Positions 35,260 to 43,125 of a stretch of 64,000 nucleotides of DNA are shown here, in pieces. Position 1 is the stretch's first letter, and the number at the start of each line of letters is the position of its first letter. The position numbers were made by a program, and so were the translations under genes. Origin of the DNA: Marimonas arenosa (lineage in GTDB: Bacteria > Pseudomonadota > Alphaproteobacteria > Rhodobacterales > Rhodobacteraceae). The DNA lies in NCBI RefSeq assembly GCF_030848945.1, contig NZ_JANHAX010000006.1, positions 124,001 to 188,000 of the forward strand, given 5' to 3'. The notes beneath the pieces were generated by a model that did no database searches, was not told the DNA's origin, and was given only the letters and a program-made list of their open reading frames with translations.

Positions 35260-36645
35260 ATGAAATATCAAACGCAGAAAATCGCCTACGCCTATTTCGT
35301 CACCGCCATGGCGCTCTTCGCCGTGCAGGTGACGCTTGGGCTGATCATGGGCTGGATTTACGTCGACGGGAATTTCCTGACCGAGATCCTGCCCTTCAAC
35401 ATCGCACGGATGCTGCACACCAACTCTCTGGTGGTCTGGCTGCTTCTGGGCTTCTTCGGTGCCGCTTATTACCTGCTGCCGGAAGAAGCCGAGCGTGAGA
35501 TCCATTCGCCGACGCTGGCCTACATTCAGCTCGCGATCTTCATCCTCGGCACCGCCGGGGTCGTCGTGACCTATCTCTTCAACCTGTTCGAAGGCAACTT
35601 CCTTCTGGGCAAGGAAGGCCGCGAGTTCCTCGAACAACCGAAATGGGTCAAGGCCGGAATCGTCGTAGCCGCGCTGATTTTCCTGTTCAACGTCTCGATG
35701 ACAGTGCTGAAGGGCAAGAAAACCGCGATCACCAACATCCTGCTGATGGGCCTGTGGGGGCTGTCGCTGCTGTTCCTCTTCGCCTTCTACAACCCGTCGA
35801 ACCTCGCGCTCGACAAAATGTACTGGTGGTATGTCGTGCACCTCTGGGTCGAGGCGACATGGGAACTGGTGATGGCCTCGATCCTGGCCTTCCTGATGCT
35901 GAAGCTCACTGGCGTTGACCGCGAAGTGATCGAGAAATGGCTTTACGTCATCGTTGCCACCGCCCTGTTCTCGGGCGTGCTGGGCACCGGGCACCACTAC
36001 TACTGGATCGGGACGCCCGGCTACTGGCAATGGATCGGCACGATCTTCTCCAGCCTCGAGGTGATCCCGTTCTTCGGCATGATGGCCTTTGCCTTCGTGA
36101 TGGTCTGGAAGGGTCGGCGCGACCATCCCAACAAGGCCGCGCTTCTTTGGGCGCTCGGCTGCGCCACGCTGGCGTTCTTCGGCGCCGGTGTCTGGGGCTT
36201 CCTGCACACGCTGCATCCGGTGAACTACTACACCCACGGCACGCAGATCACCGCCGCGCATGGCCACCTGGCCTTCTATGGGGCCTACGTCGCACTGAAC
36301 CTCGCGATCATCACCTATGCCTTCCCAGTGCTGCGGGGCCGCGATCCTTACAATCAGGTGCTCAACATGGCCTCGTTCTGGCTGATGTCGGGCGGCATGG
36401 TGTTCATGACCTTCACGCTGACCTTCGCGGGCACGATCCAGACCCACCTGCAACGGGTCAATGGTGACTTCTTCATGGATGTGCAGGATCAGATCTGGAT
36501 CTTCTACGTCATGCGCTTCGGCTCGGGCGTGGCAGTGGTGCTGGGTGCGCTTCTGTTCATCTACGCGGTGATGGTGCCCCGGCGTGAAGTGATCGAACCC
36601 GGTCCGACCGAACGCGCCAAAGCCGAACAGATGGCCGCGGAGTGA
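35260..36645 (+). CDS. norB: Nitric oxide reductase subunit B
   Basis: A 461-residue catalytic subunit of cNOR with 12 membrane helices, reducing 2 NO to N2O at a heme b3/non-heme iron centre. Conserved residues: His in ARMLHTNSLVVW, the HHYYW pair in GTGHHYYWIG, and Glu/His in the helices WWYVVHLWVEATWELVM, AAHGHLAFYGAYV and VMRFGSGV. The ATG at 35260 with AAGGAG in front is chosen over the GTG at 35251. It is co-transcribed with norC and norQ-D-E-F. Confidence 0.97.
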   Translation: MKYQTQKIAYAYFVTAMALFAVQVTLGLIMGWIYVDGNFLTEILPFNIARMLHTNSLVVWLLLGFFGAAYYLLPEEAEREIHSPTLAYIQLAIFILGTAGVVVTYLFNLFEGNFLLGKEGREFLEQPKWVKAGIVVAALIFLFNVSMTVLKGKKTAITNILLMGLWGLSLLFLFAFYNPSNLALDKMYWWYVVHLWVEATWELVMASILAFLMLKLTGVDREVIEKWLYVIVATALFSGVLGTGHHYYWIGTPGYWQWIGTIFSSLEVIPFFGMMAFAFVMVWKGRRDHPNKAALLWALGCATLAFFGAGVWGFLHTLHPVNYYTHGTQITAAHGHLAFYGAYVALNLAIITYAFPVLRGRDPYNQVLNMASFWLMSGGMVFMTFTLTFAGTIQTHLQRVNGDFFMDVQDQIWIFYVMRFGSGVAVVLGALLFIYAVMVPRREVIEPGPTERAKAEQMAAE

Positions 36646-36650
36646 GACAG

Positions 36651-37457
36651 ATGGACGGATCCCTCACCCTGAAGGGGGCGGCTGACGCCCCCTTCTACCT
36701 CCCGCAGGGCGACGAGTGCGAAGTCTTTTCTGCCGCCGCCGACAACGATCTGCCGGTCCTGCTCAAGGGGCCGACGGGATGCGGTAAAACCCGCTTTGTC
36801 ACCCACATGGCCGCGCGTCTTGGTCGCCAACTCCATACCGTGGCTTGCCACGACGATCTTTCCGCCGCCGACCTCATCGGCCGCTACCTGCTCAAGGGCG
36901 GCGAGACAATCTGGGTCGATGGCCCGCTGACCCGCGCGGTGCGCGAAGGCGCGATCTGTTATCTCGATGAAGTGGTCGAAGCCCGCAAGGACGTGACCGT
37001 TGTTCTCCACCCCCTCACCGATGACCGCCGCATTCTGCCGATCGACCGCACCGGCGAAGAGCTGCAAGCCGCACCTGGTTTCATGCTGGTGGCCTCTTAC
37101 AACCCGGGCTACCAGAATATCCTCAAGACGTTGAAGCCCTCGACCCGCCAGCGGTTTGTCGCGCTGGAGTTCGATTTCCCGGCGCCCAAACACGAAGTCC
37201 CGGTCGTCATGCGCGAAACCGGGCTGTCCGAGGACCGTGCCAAGCTTCTCGTTCGGCTGGCAAACAAGCTGCGCGATCTCAAAGGCCAGGACCTCGAGGA
37301 GGGCGTCTCGACCCGCCTTGTGATCTATGCCGCCAGTCTCATTGCGAAAGGCATGCCGATGGAGCGTGCGATTCTCGCCGCGATGATTGAGCCGCTAACC
37401 GACGATGCAGACGTTAAGACCGGGCTCCTCGATCTTGTCACCGCCGTCATTGGGTGA
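36651..37457 (+). CDS. norQ: NorQ, MoxR-type AAA+ ATPase
   Basis: A 268-residue AAA+ protein with Walker A at residues 40-47 (GPTGCGKT), Walker B in ICYLDEV, and sensor-1 in LVASYNPGYQ. NorQ works with NorD to insert the non-heme iron into NorB. ATG 36651 lies 5 bases after norB; an in-frame GTG at 36642 overlaps norB. 9 bases separate it from norD. Confidence 0.95.
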   Translation: MDGSLTLKGAADAPFYLPQGDECEVFSAAADNDLPVLLKGPTGCGKTRFVTHMAARLGRQLHTVACHDDLSAADLIGRYLLKGGETIWVDGPLTRAVREGAICYLDEVVEARKDVTVVLHPLTDDRRILPIDRTGEELQAAPGFMLVASYNPGYQNILKTLKPSTRQRFVALEFDFPAPKHEVPVVMRETGLSEDRAKLLVRLANKLRDLKGQDLEEGVSTRLVIYAASLIAKGMPMERAILAAMIEPLTDDADVKTGLLDLVTAVIG

Positions 37458-37466
37458 GGCAAGGCG

Positions 37467-39428
37467 GTGACCGAGATCGAAATCGAACCATGGGAACCCG
37501 AAGAGACGATCGGGAAACTGTGGCATCGATGGGCCAGCCGCCTTGATGCGCCCGAGGTGCATGACGGAGCCCGTGTTGACCTCTCGCAGGTCGGCGGGCG
37601 GCTGGCCATATTGTTCCGTGGCCTCGGCGGAGACCGCGCCGTTGAGTTGAAACCGGTTTCGGCCGAGACAAGCCATCACCGGCTGTCGCTGCGCCGGCGC
37701 CTGGGAACCTGGGCGGAAGAAATCCCCCGCGCAAGCTTTGATGGCGCTGCGCTGCGCCTGCCCGAAAGCCTCGCGATCTTCCCCGCACGCGAGGCGAACG
37801 CTGCTCTCTACCTCTGGCTGGTCGCTGCGGCGGCCTCTGCAGGGCCGGGGCAAGCGTGCCCCGACGATCCGCTTCAGGCTGACCTCGCTGCACTTGCCGC
37901 CGCCCGCCAAACCGTGGCCGACACGTTGGTCGAGGCCCCAGGCTTTGCTGCGCTTTACCGAGATCTCAACGCCGCGACCCTTGCCTTGCGCACCGTGCCT
38001 TCTCTTCCAGCGAAAGAAGCCACTGTCGAGGCCGTGATCCGGCACATGCTGGGTGATCCCGCGCCGCTCAACGGCGAGGCCGGCGCCATGTGGGACTCTA
38101 TCCAGTCCGGCAACGTCACCGGCTTCGCCGCCCCCCGCAAATACCGCCCCTTCCGACCCGTTCCGCTCTGGCCCGACCTGCGCGACATGCAATTGTCCGA
38201 GGCCCATGCCGTCGAAGATGATGGCGCACCCGGCGGTCAGCAGCATGAAGAAAGCGAGGGCAAAACCCACCGCGCCCGGCGGCGGAAGGCGGATCAGGCC
38301 GAACGCTCGGACAGTTTCATCCTGCACAAGTTCGAGGCAATCCTCAGCTGGGCCGAGTTCCTGAACCTCAATCGCCGCGTCGATGAGGATGAAAACGACG
38401 ACGCGAAGAAAGCAGCTGACGACCAGGATGAAATCGGGCTGGGCCAGATTTCCAAGGCTCCTGCGACACGGCTTAAACTGCATCTCGATCTTGCCCCCGA
38501 AGATGCCGACCGCGAGGCGCTGTCGGCCAAGTTTACCTACCCCGAATGGGATGTCCGCGCCGGCGCCTACCTGCCCGCGCATGCCCGGGTTCTGGTATCG
38601 TTCGCCGACCCCGGGCCCGAGATCCCGCCATTCCGGGAAGACCCGCGCGCAAACGCGCGCATCCGTGCCGTTCGCAAACAGTTCGAGGCCCTTCGTCCTG
38701 GCCGGATTTTGACAAGCGGACATCGCGACGGCGACGAACTTGATACGGAGCGAGCAGTGCGCGCGCGGGTCGATTTTCTTGCCACCGGTGAAAGCTGCGA
38801 TCGGGTCTGGCTGCAAACGCGATCCGAGAAACGCGATCTCGCCGTTTCGATTCTTCTGGATGTTTCGCGCTCGACCGAGGCGGCGGTGCCGGGCCATGGT
38901 CATGAAGGCCGCGCCGTGATTGACGTGGAGCGCGAAGCGCTGGCCGCGCTGGCCTGGGGGCTCGAAGCTTGTGGCGACAGTTTCGCAATCCACGCCTTCT
39001 CATCGCTGAAACGCAATCGCGTTTACGTGCAGGAGGCCAAGGGCTTTGGCGAGCCGATGTCGGCAACCGTCGAACGCCGTATCGGCGGGTTGAACCCGGG
39101 CTTCTATACCCGTCTCGGCGCGGCCATACGGCACACCTCGCGCGAACTCACGGAACAGGCCAGCAAGCGGCGGCTTCTTCTGGTCATCACGGATGGCAAG
39201 CCCAATGACCTTGACCATTATGAAGGCCGCCACGGCATTGAAGACAGCCGCAAGGCGGTGCAGGAAGCGCGCCGCGCCGGTCATTCGGTTTTCGGTATCA
39301 CCGTCGATCGTAATGGCCGCGCCTGGTTCCCGCGAATCTTCGGCCAGGGCGGCTTCGCGGTGATATCGCATCCGGACAAGCTGACCCAGGCCCTGCCGCA
39401 GATTTATCGCGAGCTTGTTGGAGCGTGA
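37467..39428 (+). CDS. norD: NorD, vWA-domain activator of NO reductase
   Basis: A 653-residue protein with a GTG start. The C-terminal third is a von Willebrand A domain with a MIDAS motif (LLDVSRSTE, Asp465) and ITDGKPNDLDHY. The middle is acidic and low in complexity (EDENDDAKKAADDQDE), typical of NorD. It partners NorQ as the substrate adaptor for iron loading of NorB. The stop overlaps the norE start (TGATG). Confidence 0.94.
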   Translation: MTEIEIEPWEPEETIGKLWHRWASRLDAPEVHDGARVDLSQVGGRLAILFRGLGGDRAVELKPVSAETSHHRLSLRRRLGTWAEEIPRASFDGAALRLPESLAIFPAREANAALYLWLVAAAASAGPGQACPDDPLQADLAALAAARQTVADTLVEAPGFAALYRDLNAATLALRTVPSLPAKEATVEAVIRHMLGDPAPLNGEAGAMWDSIQSGNVTGFAAPRKYRPFRPVPLWPDLRDMQLSEAHAVEDDGAPGGQQHEESEGKTHRARRRKADQAERSDSFILHKFEAILSWAEFLNLNRRVDEDENDDAKKAADDQDEIGLGQISKAPATRLKLHLDLAPEDADREALSAKFTYPEWDVRAGAYLPAHARVLVSFADPGPEIPPFREDPRANARIRAVRKQFEALRPGRILTSGHRDGDELDTERAVRARVDFLATGESCDRVWLQTRSEKRDLAVSILLDVSRSTEAAVPGHGHEGRAVIDVEREALAALAWGLEACGDSFAIHAFSSLKRNRVYVQEAKGFGEPMSATVERRIGGLNPGFYTRLGAAIRHTSRELTEQASKRRLLLVITDGKPNDLDHYEGRHGIEDSRKAVQEARRAGHSVFGITVDRNGRAWFPRIFGQGGFAVISHPDKLTQALPQIYRELVGA

Positions 39429-39979
39429 TGGCCGAACCGCGAAACGCCTTCGAAGATCTACCCGGCGACCTGATGATGTGGATCCTGATCGTGTCCGAAC
39501 TATTGGTTTTCGGCGCGGGGCTTGTGGCTTTTCTGTCCGTGCGCATTGCAGATCCCAACGGCTTCGCCGACGCACAGGCCACGCTCCACCGCACCGGTGC
39601 AGGCGTGAACACCATGATCCTCGTCACCTCGGGTTGGCTGGCCGCTATGGCCGCTGTGGCCGCCAATGCGGGGTCCCTGGCTCGGACACGTGTCCTCTTG
39701 GGCGGTGCCGCGGCTCTTGGAGCTGTCTTTCTGATTGTGAAAGGCATCGAGTATGCCGACAAGGCCGCGCACGGGATCACTTTTGAAACCCACGCGTTTT
39801 TCACGTTCTATTTCCTGTTGACCGGCTTTCACGCTGCGCATGTGGCGGCCGGGATCGTGCTTCTGGGCCTTGTTGCCGTACGCTGTCATCCCCGCACCGT
39901 GGAAGTCGGCACGGCCTTTTGGCATATGGTCGATCTTGTCTGGGTGATCCTTTTCCCAATCCTCTATCTTCTGGGCTAG
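39428..39979 (+). CDS. norE: NorE, cytochrome c oxidase subunit III-like protein
   Basis: A 183-residue membrane protein with five hydrophobic helices and the COX3-like pattern (MMWILIVSELLVFGAGLVAFL, TFYFLLTGFHAAHVAAGI, FWHMVDLVWVILFPILYLL). NorE is an accessory factor that raises NO reductase activity or stability; it is not part of the purified enzyme. It is followed 4 bases later by norF. Confidence 0.92.
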   Translation: MAEPRNAFEDLPGDLMMWILIVSELLVFGAGLVAFLSVRIADPNGFADAQATLHRTGAGVNTMILVTSGWLAAMAAVAANAGSLARTRVLLGGAAALGAVFLIVKGIEYADKAAHGITFETHAFFTFYFLLTGFHAAHVAAGIVLLGLVAVRCHPRTVEVGTAFWHMVDLVWVILFPILYLLG

Positions 39980-39983
39980 GCGA

Positions 39984-40235
39984 ATGGGAGCAACGCGGGC
40001 GTGGATATCCCTTATGGCGCTGTCGGCCAGCACCACCCTGATCGCGCTCATCGGTCAGACCGGGCTGATTGTGGCGCTAGCTATCCTCATGCTGGCCTGG
40101 GCGAAGGCGTTGATCATCCTGCGCAGCTATCTGGGGCTGGCCGCTGCACCCGCTTGGGGCCGCGGCTTCGCGATCGTCCTCGGTGCTTACATGATCCTTG
40201 CTATGGCGCTCGTGGCAATGGCTGGCGCGGCCTGA
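39984..40235 (+). CDS. norF: NorF, small cytochrome c oxidase subunit IV-like membrane protein
   Basis: An 83-residue protein with two or three hydrophobic helices (LIALIGQTGLIVALAILMLAWAKALIIL, GFAIVLGAYMILAMALVAMAG) and the WAKALIILRSYLGLA pattern of NorF/COX4-like proteins. It is the last gene of norCBQDEF and ends 1 base before the convergent dnr gene. It is an accessory protein with a role similar to NorE's. Confidence 0.88.
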   Translation: MGATRAWISLMALSASTTLIALIGQTGLIVALAILMLAWAKALIILRSYLGLAAAPAWGRGFAIVLGAYMILAMALVAMAGAA

Positions 40236-40236
40236 G

Positions 40237-40938
40237 TCAGGGCTTTGTCCAGGCATTTGCGGGATCTTCTTCCGAATAGACCCGCAGATGCGCAATATCA
40301 TCGATCTTCGCCCGGTTCTGCTGAATCGTCACGCCCTCTCGTTTCAGTTTCGAAAAGGCCCGGCTCAAGCTTTCGGGTTTCATGCCAAGGCGTCCGGCGA
40401 TCAAAACCTTGTCATAGGGCAGGATCACTTCGCAATTGCCACTTTCGCAATCGCTCAATTCGCACAGGAATTCGGCCACCCTCTGTGCCCCAGTGCGCGC
40501 CTTCAGTGCTTCGACCTGCGCGACCAGATTGTGCAGATGCGCGAATGTCGCCGACAACAGCGATATCGCCGCCTCGGGAGAGGTGCGGATCTGGCGCAAG
40601 TAGTCCTCAGCCTCGATCCTCATCAGGGCGCAGTTCGTCACGGCCTCGGCGGAAACCGGGTAGACATCGCCGCGAAACGCCACCGCCTCACCAAAGCTGC
40701 GTCCCTTTGTGAAAACCCCCACCACGGCCTCGGCCCCGCTCGGCGCAATCCGGTACAGCTTCACCCACCCGTCCATGACGATGTAAACCGCCTTGGCCAC
40801 TTCGCCCTGCAAGAAAACCGTCTGTCCCCGTTCGAACTCAATCACCCTGGCTTTCGAGAGGACAGACTCAGCTTCCTTCACTGGCATGCTGCTGAACAAC
40901 AAAGAACCGCATGCCAACATCTTTTCATCCGTTCGCAC
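40237..40938 (-). CDS. Crp/Fnr-family denitrification regulator (Dnr/Nnr type)
   Basis: A 233-residue Crp/Fnr protein: an N-terminal cyclic-nucleotide-like sensor fold (FERGQTVFLQGEVAKAVYIVMDGWVKL, GRSFGEAVAF), a dimer helix, and a C-terminal helix-turn-helix (LIAGRLGMKPESLSRAFSKL). The recognition helix has E--SR, the residues that read TTGA half-sites in FNR. The four N-terminal Cys of FNR are absent, so it is a Dnr/Nnr-type NO-responsive member. GTG 40938 has AAGGAG upstream; the frame extends to a GTG at 41007. It faces the nor operon and most likely activates the nirS/nirI and norC promoters. Confidence 0.88.
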   Translation of the reverse strand: MRTDEKMLACGSLLFSSMPVKEAESVLSKARVIEFERGQTVFLQGEVAKAVYIVMDGWVKLYRIAPSGAEAVVGVFTKGRSFGEAVAFRGDVYPVSAEAVTNCALMRIEAEDYLRQIRTSPEAAISLLSATFAHLHNLVAQVEALKARTGAQRVAEFLCELSDCESGNCEVILPYDKVLIAGRLGMKPESLSRAFSKLKREGVTIQQNRAKIDDIAHLRVYSEEDPANAWTKP

Positions 40939-41335
40939 CTGTTGCTTCTCCTTGATTTCTTCACAAGCCCGGATGGTGTCCTCCAAATGAATAAGTGAAA
41001 GACGCACGCGGGACCATTAGAGAATGTCGGCATTGACCGAAAGCGGCATGGATCGGAAAGAAAATCCGCCGGCGGGAATTGGCGCGACAACTTTTACCAG
41101 AGGTATGAAAAGGGCATGCCCGTAGAGATGCCCCGCGAGAGCAATTCAGCGGTGGGGCTCCCGAAAAAAGTCCGGCTGCACTCGGGCGCGAACATCTGCC
41201 AGCGTCGCACAACGTGAAACCGGTGTGATCCACATCAAAGCGGCGGCGGTCAACACAGTTGAAATTACCTGCGCAGAGTTGAGCGGCGCGCCCAGCCACA
41301 TGTTGGTTTAGACTGTTTTCGCCGGAGGCAAGCAT
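40939..41335. other. Divergent region between the Crp/Fnr gene and the serine hydrolase gene
   Basis: About 400 bases without a gene. It holds the regulator's promoter, an FNR-like box (listed separately), and the ribosome-binding site GGAGGCAAGC for the gene at 41336. No other structure was noted. Confidence 0.5.
41225..41238. promoter_or_regulatory. FNR/Nnr-like box
   Basis: GTGAT-CCAC-ATCAA, one mismatch from the FNR consensus TTGAT-N4-ATCAA. It is 98 bases before the ankyrin/serine hydrolase gene and 287 from the Crp/Fnr gene, so it could regulate either. Confidence 0.55.
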
Positions 41336-42916
41336 ATGAAGATGCTCGTACTGACCATTGCGCTAGTTGCCCTGCTGTCGCCAGCGGACGTTCTTGCAGA
41401 TAACGAGCCGCCGGGGATGCCCTTGCCGTTGGCCGTACTTACGGGCGACATCGCGGCGGTCGAGCAACATATCGAGGCCGGGACCGACCTGAACCAGCGC
41501 GATGATTTCGGATCGAGCCCGCTGATCATCGCAGCGGTTTTCGATAGGCCGAAAGTGGCAGCCGCCCTGCTTGAGGCGGACGCGGATGCGATGCTGCGGG
41601 ACGCACAAGGGTCTAATCCGTTGCATATCGCGGCCTTTCTGGGCCGGACCGAGGTCGCGCGGAGCCTGCTCGACGCCGGGGTGGACCGCTATGCGCGAAG
41701 CGCAAGCGGTGCGATGGCGTTTGACTATGCCGCCGCGCCGCTGCCCGAAGAGCGGGCAATCTTCGACGTGCTGCGCAACCAACTTGCACCGATCGGGTTT
41801 CGGCTGGACGATGCCGAAGTCGCGGCCGCCAGACCTGTGATCGCGCGTATGCTGCGGCCTTCGGCCGAGGACCTTGACGACGTGACCTACGCTCCCGTCG
41901 AACGCGCCGGTTTCCCTGTTTCGACGCCTGAAGCCGAAGGGCTGGACCCGACGCTGGTGGCCGAGCTGTACCGGGATGCCGAGGCTTTACCGAGACTCTT
42001 CAGCATCCTAGTCGTCAAGAACGGCAAGCTGGTGGCTGAGAAATACTTCAACGGCGGCGATATCGACAGGCCGTCGTTGATGCAGTCAGTGGTAAAGTCC
42101 TATTTCTCGGCTTTCGTCGGTGTTGCCCATGAACGCGGCTGCCTGCCAGATCTCGACCAGGCGGTTATCGACTACTTCCCCGAATACGCCGGCCAGATCA
42201 CCGATCCGCGGAAGTCGGGAATGACCATCCGTCATTTGTTACAGATGCGCAGTGGACTCCCCTGGGAAGAGTCCGATCCGGTTCTGTGGGACAGGCTGAT
42301 CAATGAAGACAACCTGAAACTCCTTGCGGAATACGCGCTGGTGAACGACCCGGGCAGTGCGTTCAACTATTCCAACCTGTCGACCCGGCTGCTTGGCGTG
42401 ATCGTGGAGCGGGCTTGTGATGCCGATTTAATGACCTTTGCCGAAGACGCAATTATCCGGCCGATCGGCGGAACGCTCGGCAATTGGCCGCGCGATCCGC
42501 AGGGCCAGTACCATCCGGTTCTGGAGGCCACCGCGCGAACCAACGCCAAGTTCGGTTTGCTCTATCTGGACGGTGGTATCGCAGACGGTAAGCAGGTGCT
42601 CCCGAAAGACTGGGTCGACGCGTCGCTCACAAGTTATTCGGACGATGCCTGGGTCACGCTCGAGCGACTGACCCGCGCCGGTCGCTATTTCCGCGATCTT
42701 GCGTATGGCTACCAGTGGTGGCAAGCAAAGGTGGGCGACCGCCGAGTGGATTTTGCCTGGGGTCATGGGGGCCAGTTGATCGTTCTGGTCGATGATCTGG
42801 ACATGGTGCTTGTCGTTACCGCCTATCCTGCATGGCTGGAGCATGATCAGGAGAATTGGAGTCACGAGCGTTCGCATCTGAACCTTGCCGGTAAGTTCAT
42901 CTCGCTCTTGCCATAG
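41336..42916 (+). CDS. Ankyrin-repeat/serine hydrolase (class C beta-lactamase-like) fusion
   Basis: A 526-residue exported protein: a signal peptide (MKMLVLTIALVALLSPADVLA), three ankyrin repeats at about 30-130 (GSSPLIIAAVFDRPKVAAALLEADADA, SNPLHIAAFLGRTEVARSLLDAG), and a beta-lactamase-fold serine hydrolase at about 185-526. The active-site motifs are S251-V-V-K254, Tyr345-S-N, and HGG in WGHGGQLIV, the class C/penicillin-binding pattern. The natural substrate could be an ester or a peptidoglycan-derived amide; beta-lactam resistance is not implied. The ankyrin fusion is unusual, and an FNR-like box lies upstream. Confidence 0.85.
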   Translation: MKMLVLTIALVALLSPADVLADNEPPGMPLPLAVLTGDIAAVEQHIEAGTDLNQRDDFGSSPLIIAAVFDRPKVAAALLEADADAMLRDAQGSNPLHIAAFLGRTEVARSLLDAGVDRYARSASGAMAFDYAAAPLPEERAIFDVLRNQLAPIGFRLDDAEVAAARPVIARMLRPSAEDLDDVTYAPVERAGFPVSTPEAEGLDPTLVAELYRDAEALPRLFSILVVKNGKLVAEKYFNGGDIDRPSLMQSVVKSYFSAFVGVAHERGCLPDLDQAVIDYFPEYAGQITDPRKSGMTIRHLLQMRSGLPWEESDPVLWDRLINEDNLKLLAEYALVNDPGSAFNYSNLSTRLLGVIVERACDADLMTFAEDAIIRPIGGTLGNWPRDPQGQYHPVLEATARTNAKFGLLYLDGGIADGKQVLPKDWVDASLTSYSDDAWVTLERLTRAGRYFRDLAYGYQWWQAKVGDRRVDFAWGHGGQLIVLVDDLDMVLVVTAYPAWLEHDQENWSHERSHLNLAGKFISLLP

Positions 42917-43125
42917 GCAAGCCTGCTCTCCTGATCGTGCTGGTCTGTCGTCAAAGTTTTCTGGAAGGATCGGGGCGTTTCGTGCCGGCGGTTCTGATTC
43001 GATCTCTGGTTCAGTTCACCGGAACTCGTCGCAAACTCATCTCTCTGAACACAGCACAACGCTCAAAATATGGTCTGGGCGAACATCGCCCGGAATGATA
43101 CCCGCAGCGCCAAAGGGTTATCGAG

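Noticed and set aside
35158..36453. 431-codon minus-strand frame across norC/norB
   Set aside because: It is highly charged, His-rich translation typical of antisense frames; norB on the other strand is unambiguous.
37395..38993. 532-codon minus-strand frame across norQ/norD
   Set aside because: It is antisense to norD, whose vWA domain and acidic middle segment are clearly the coding product.
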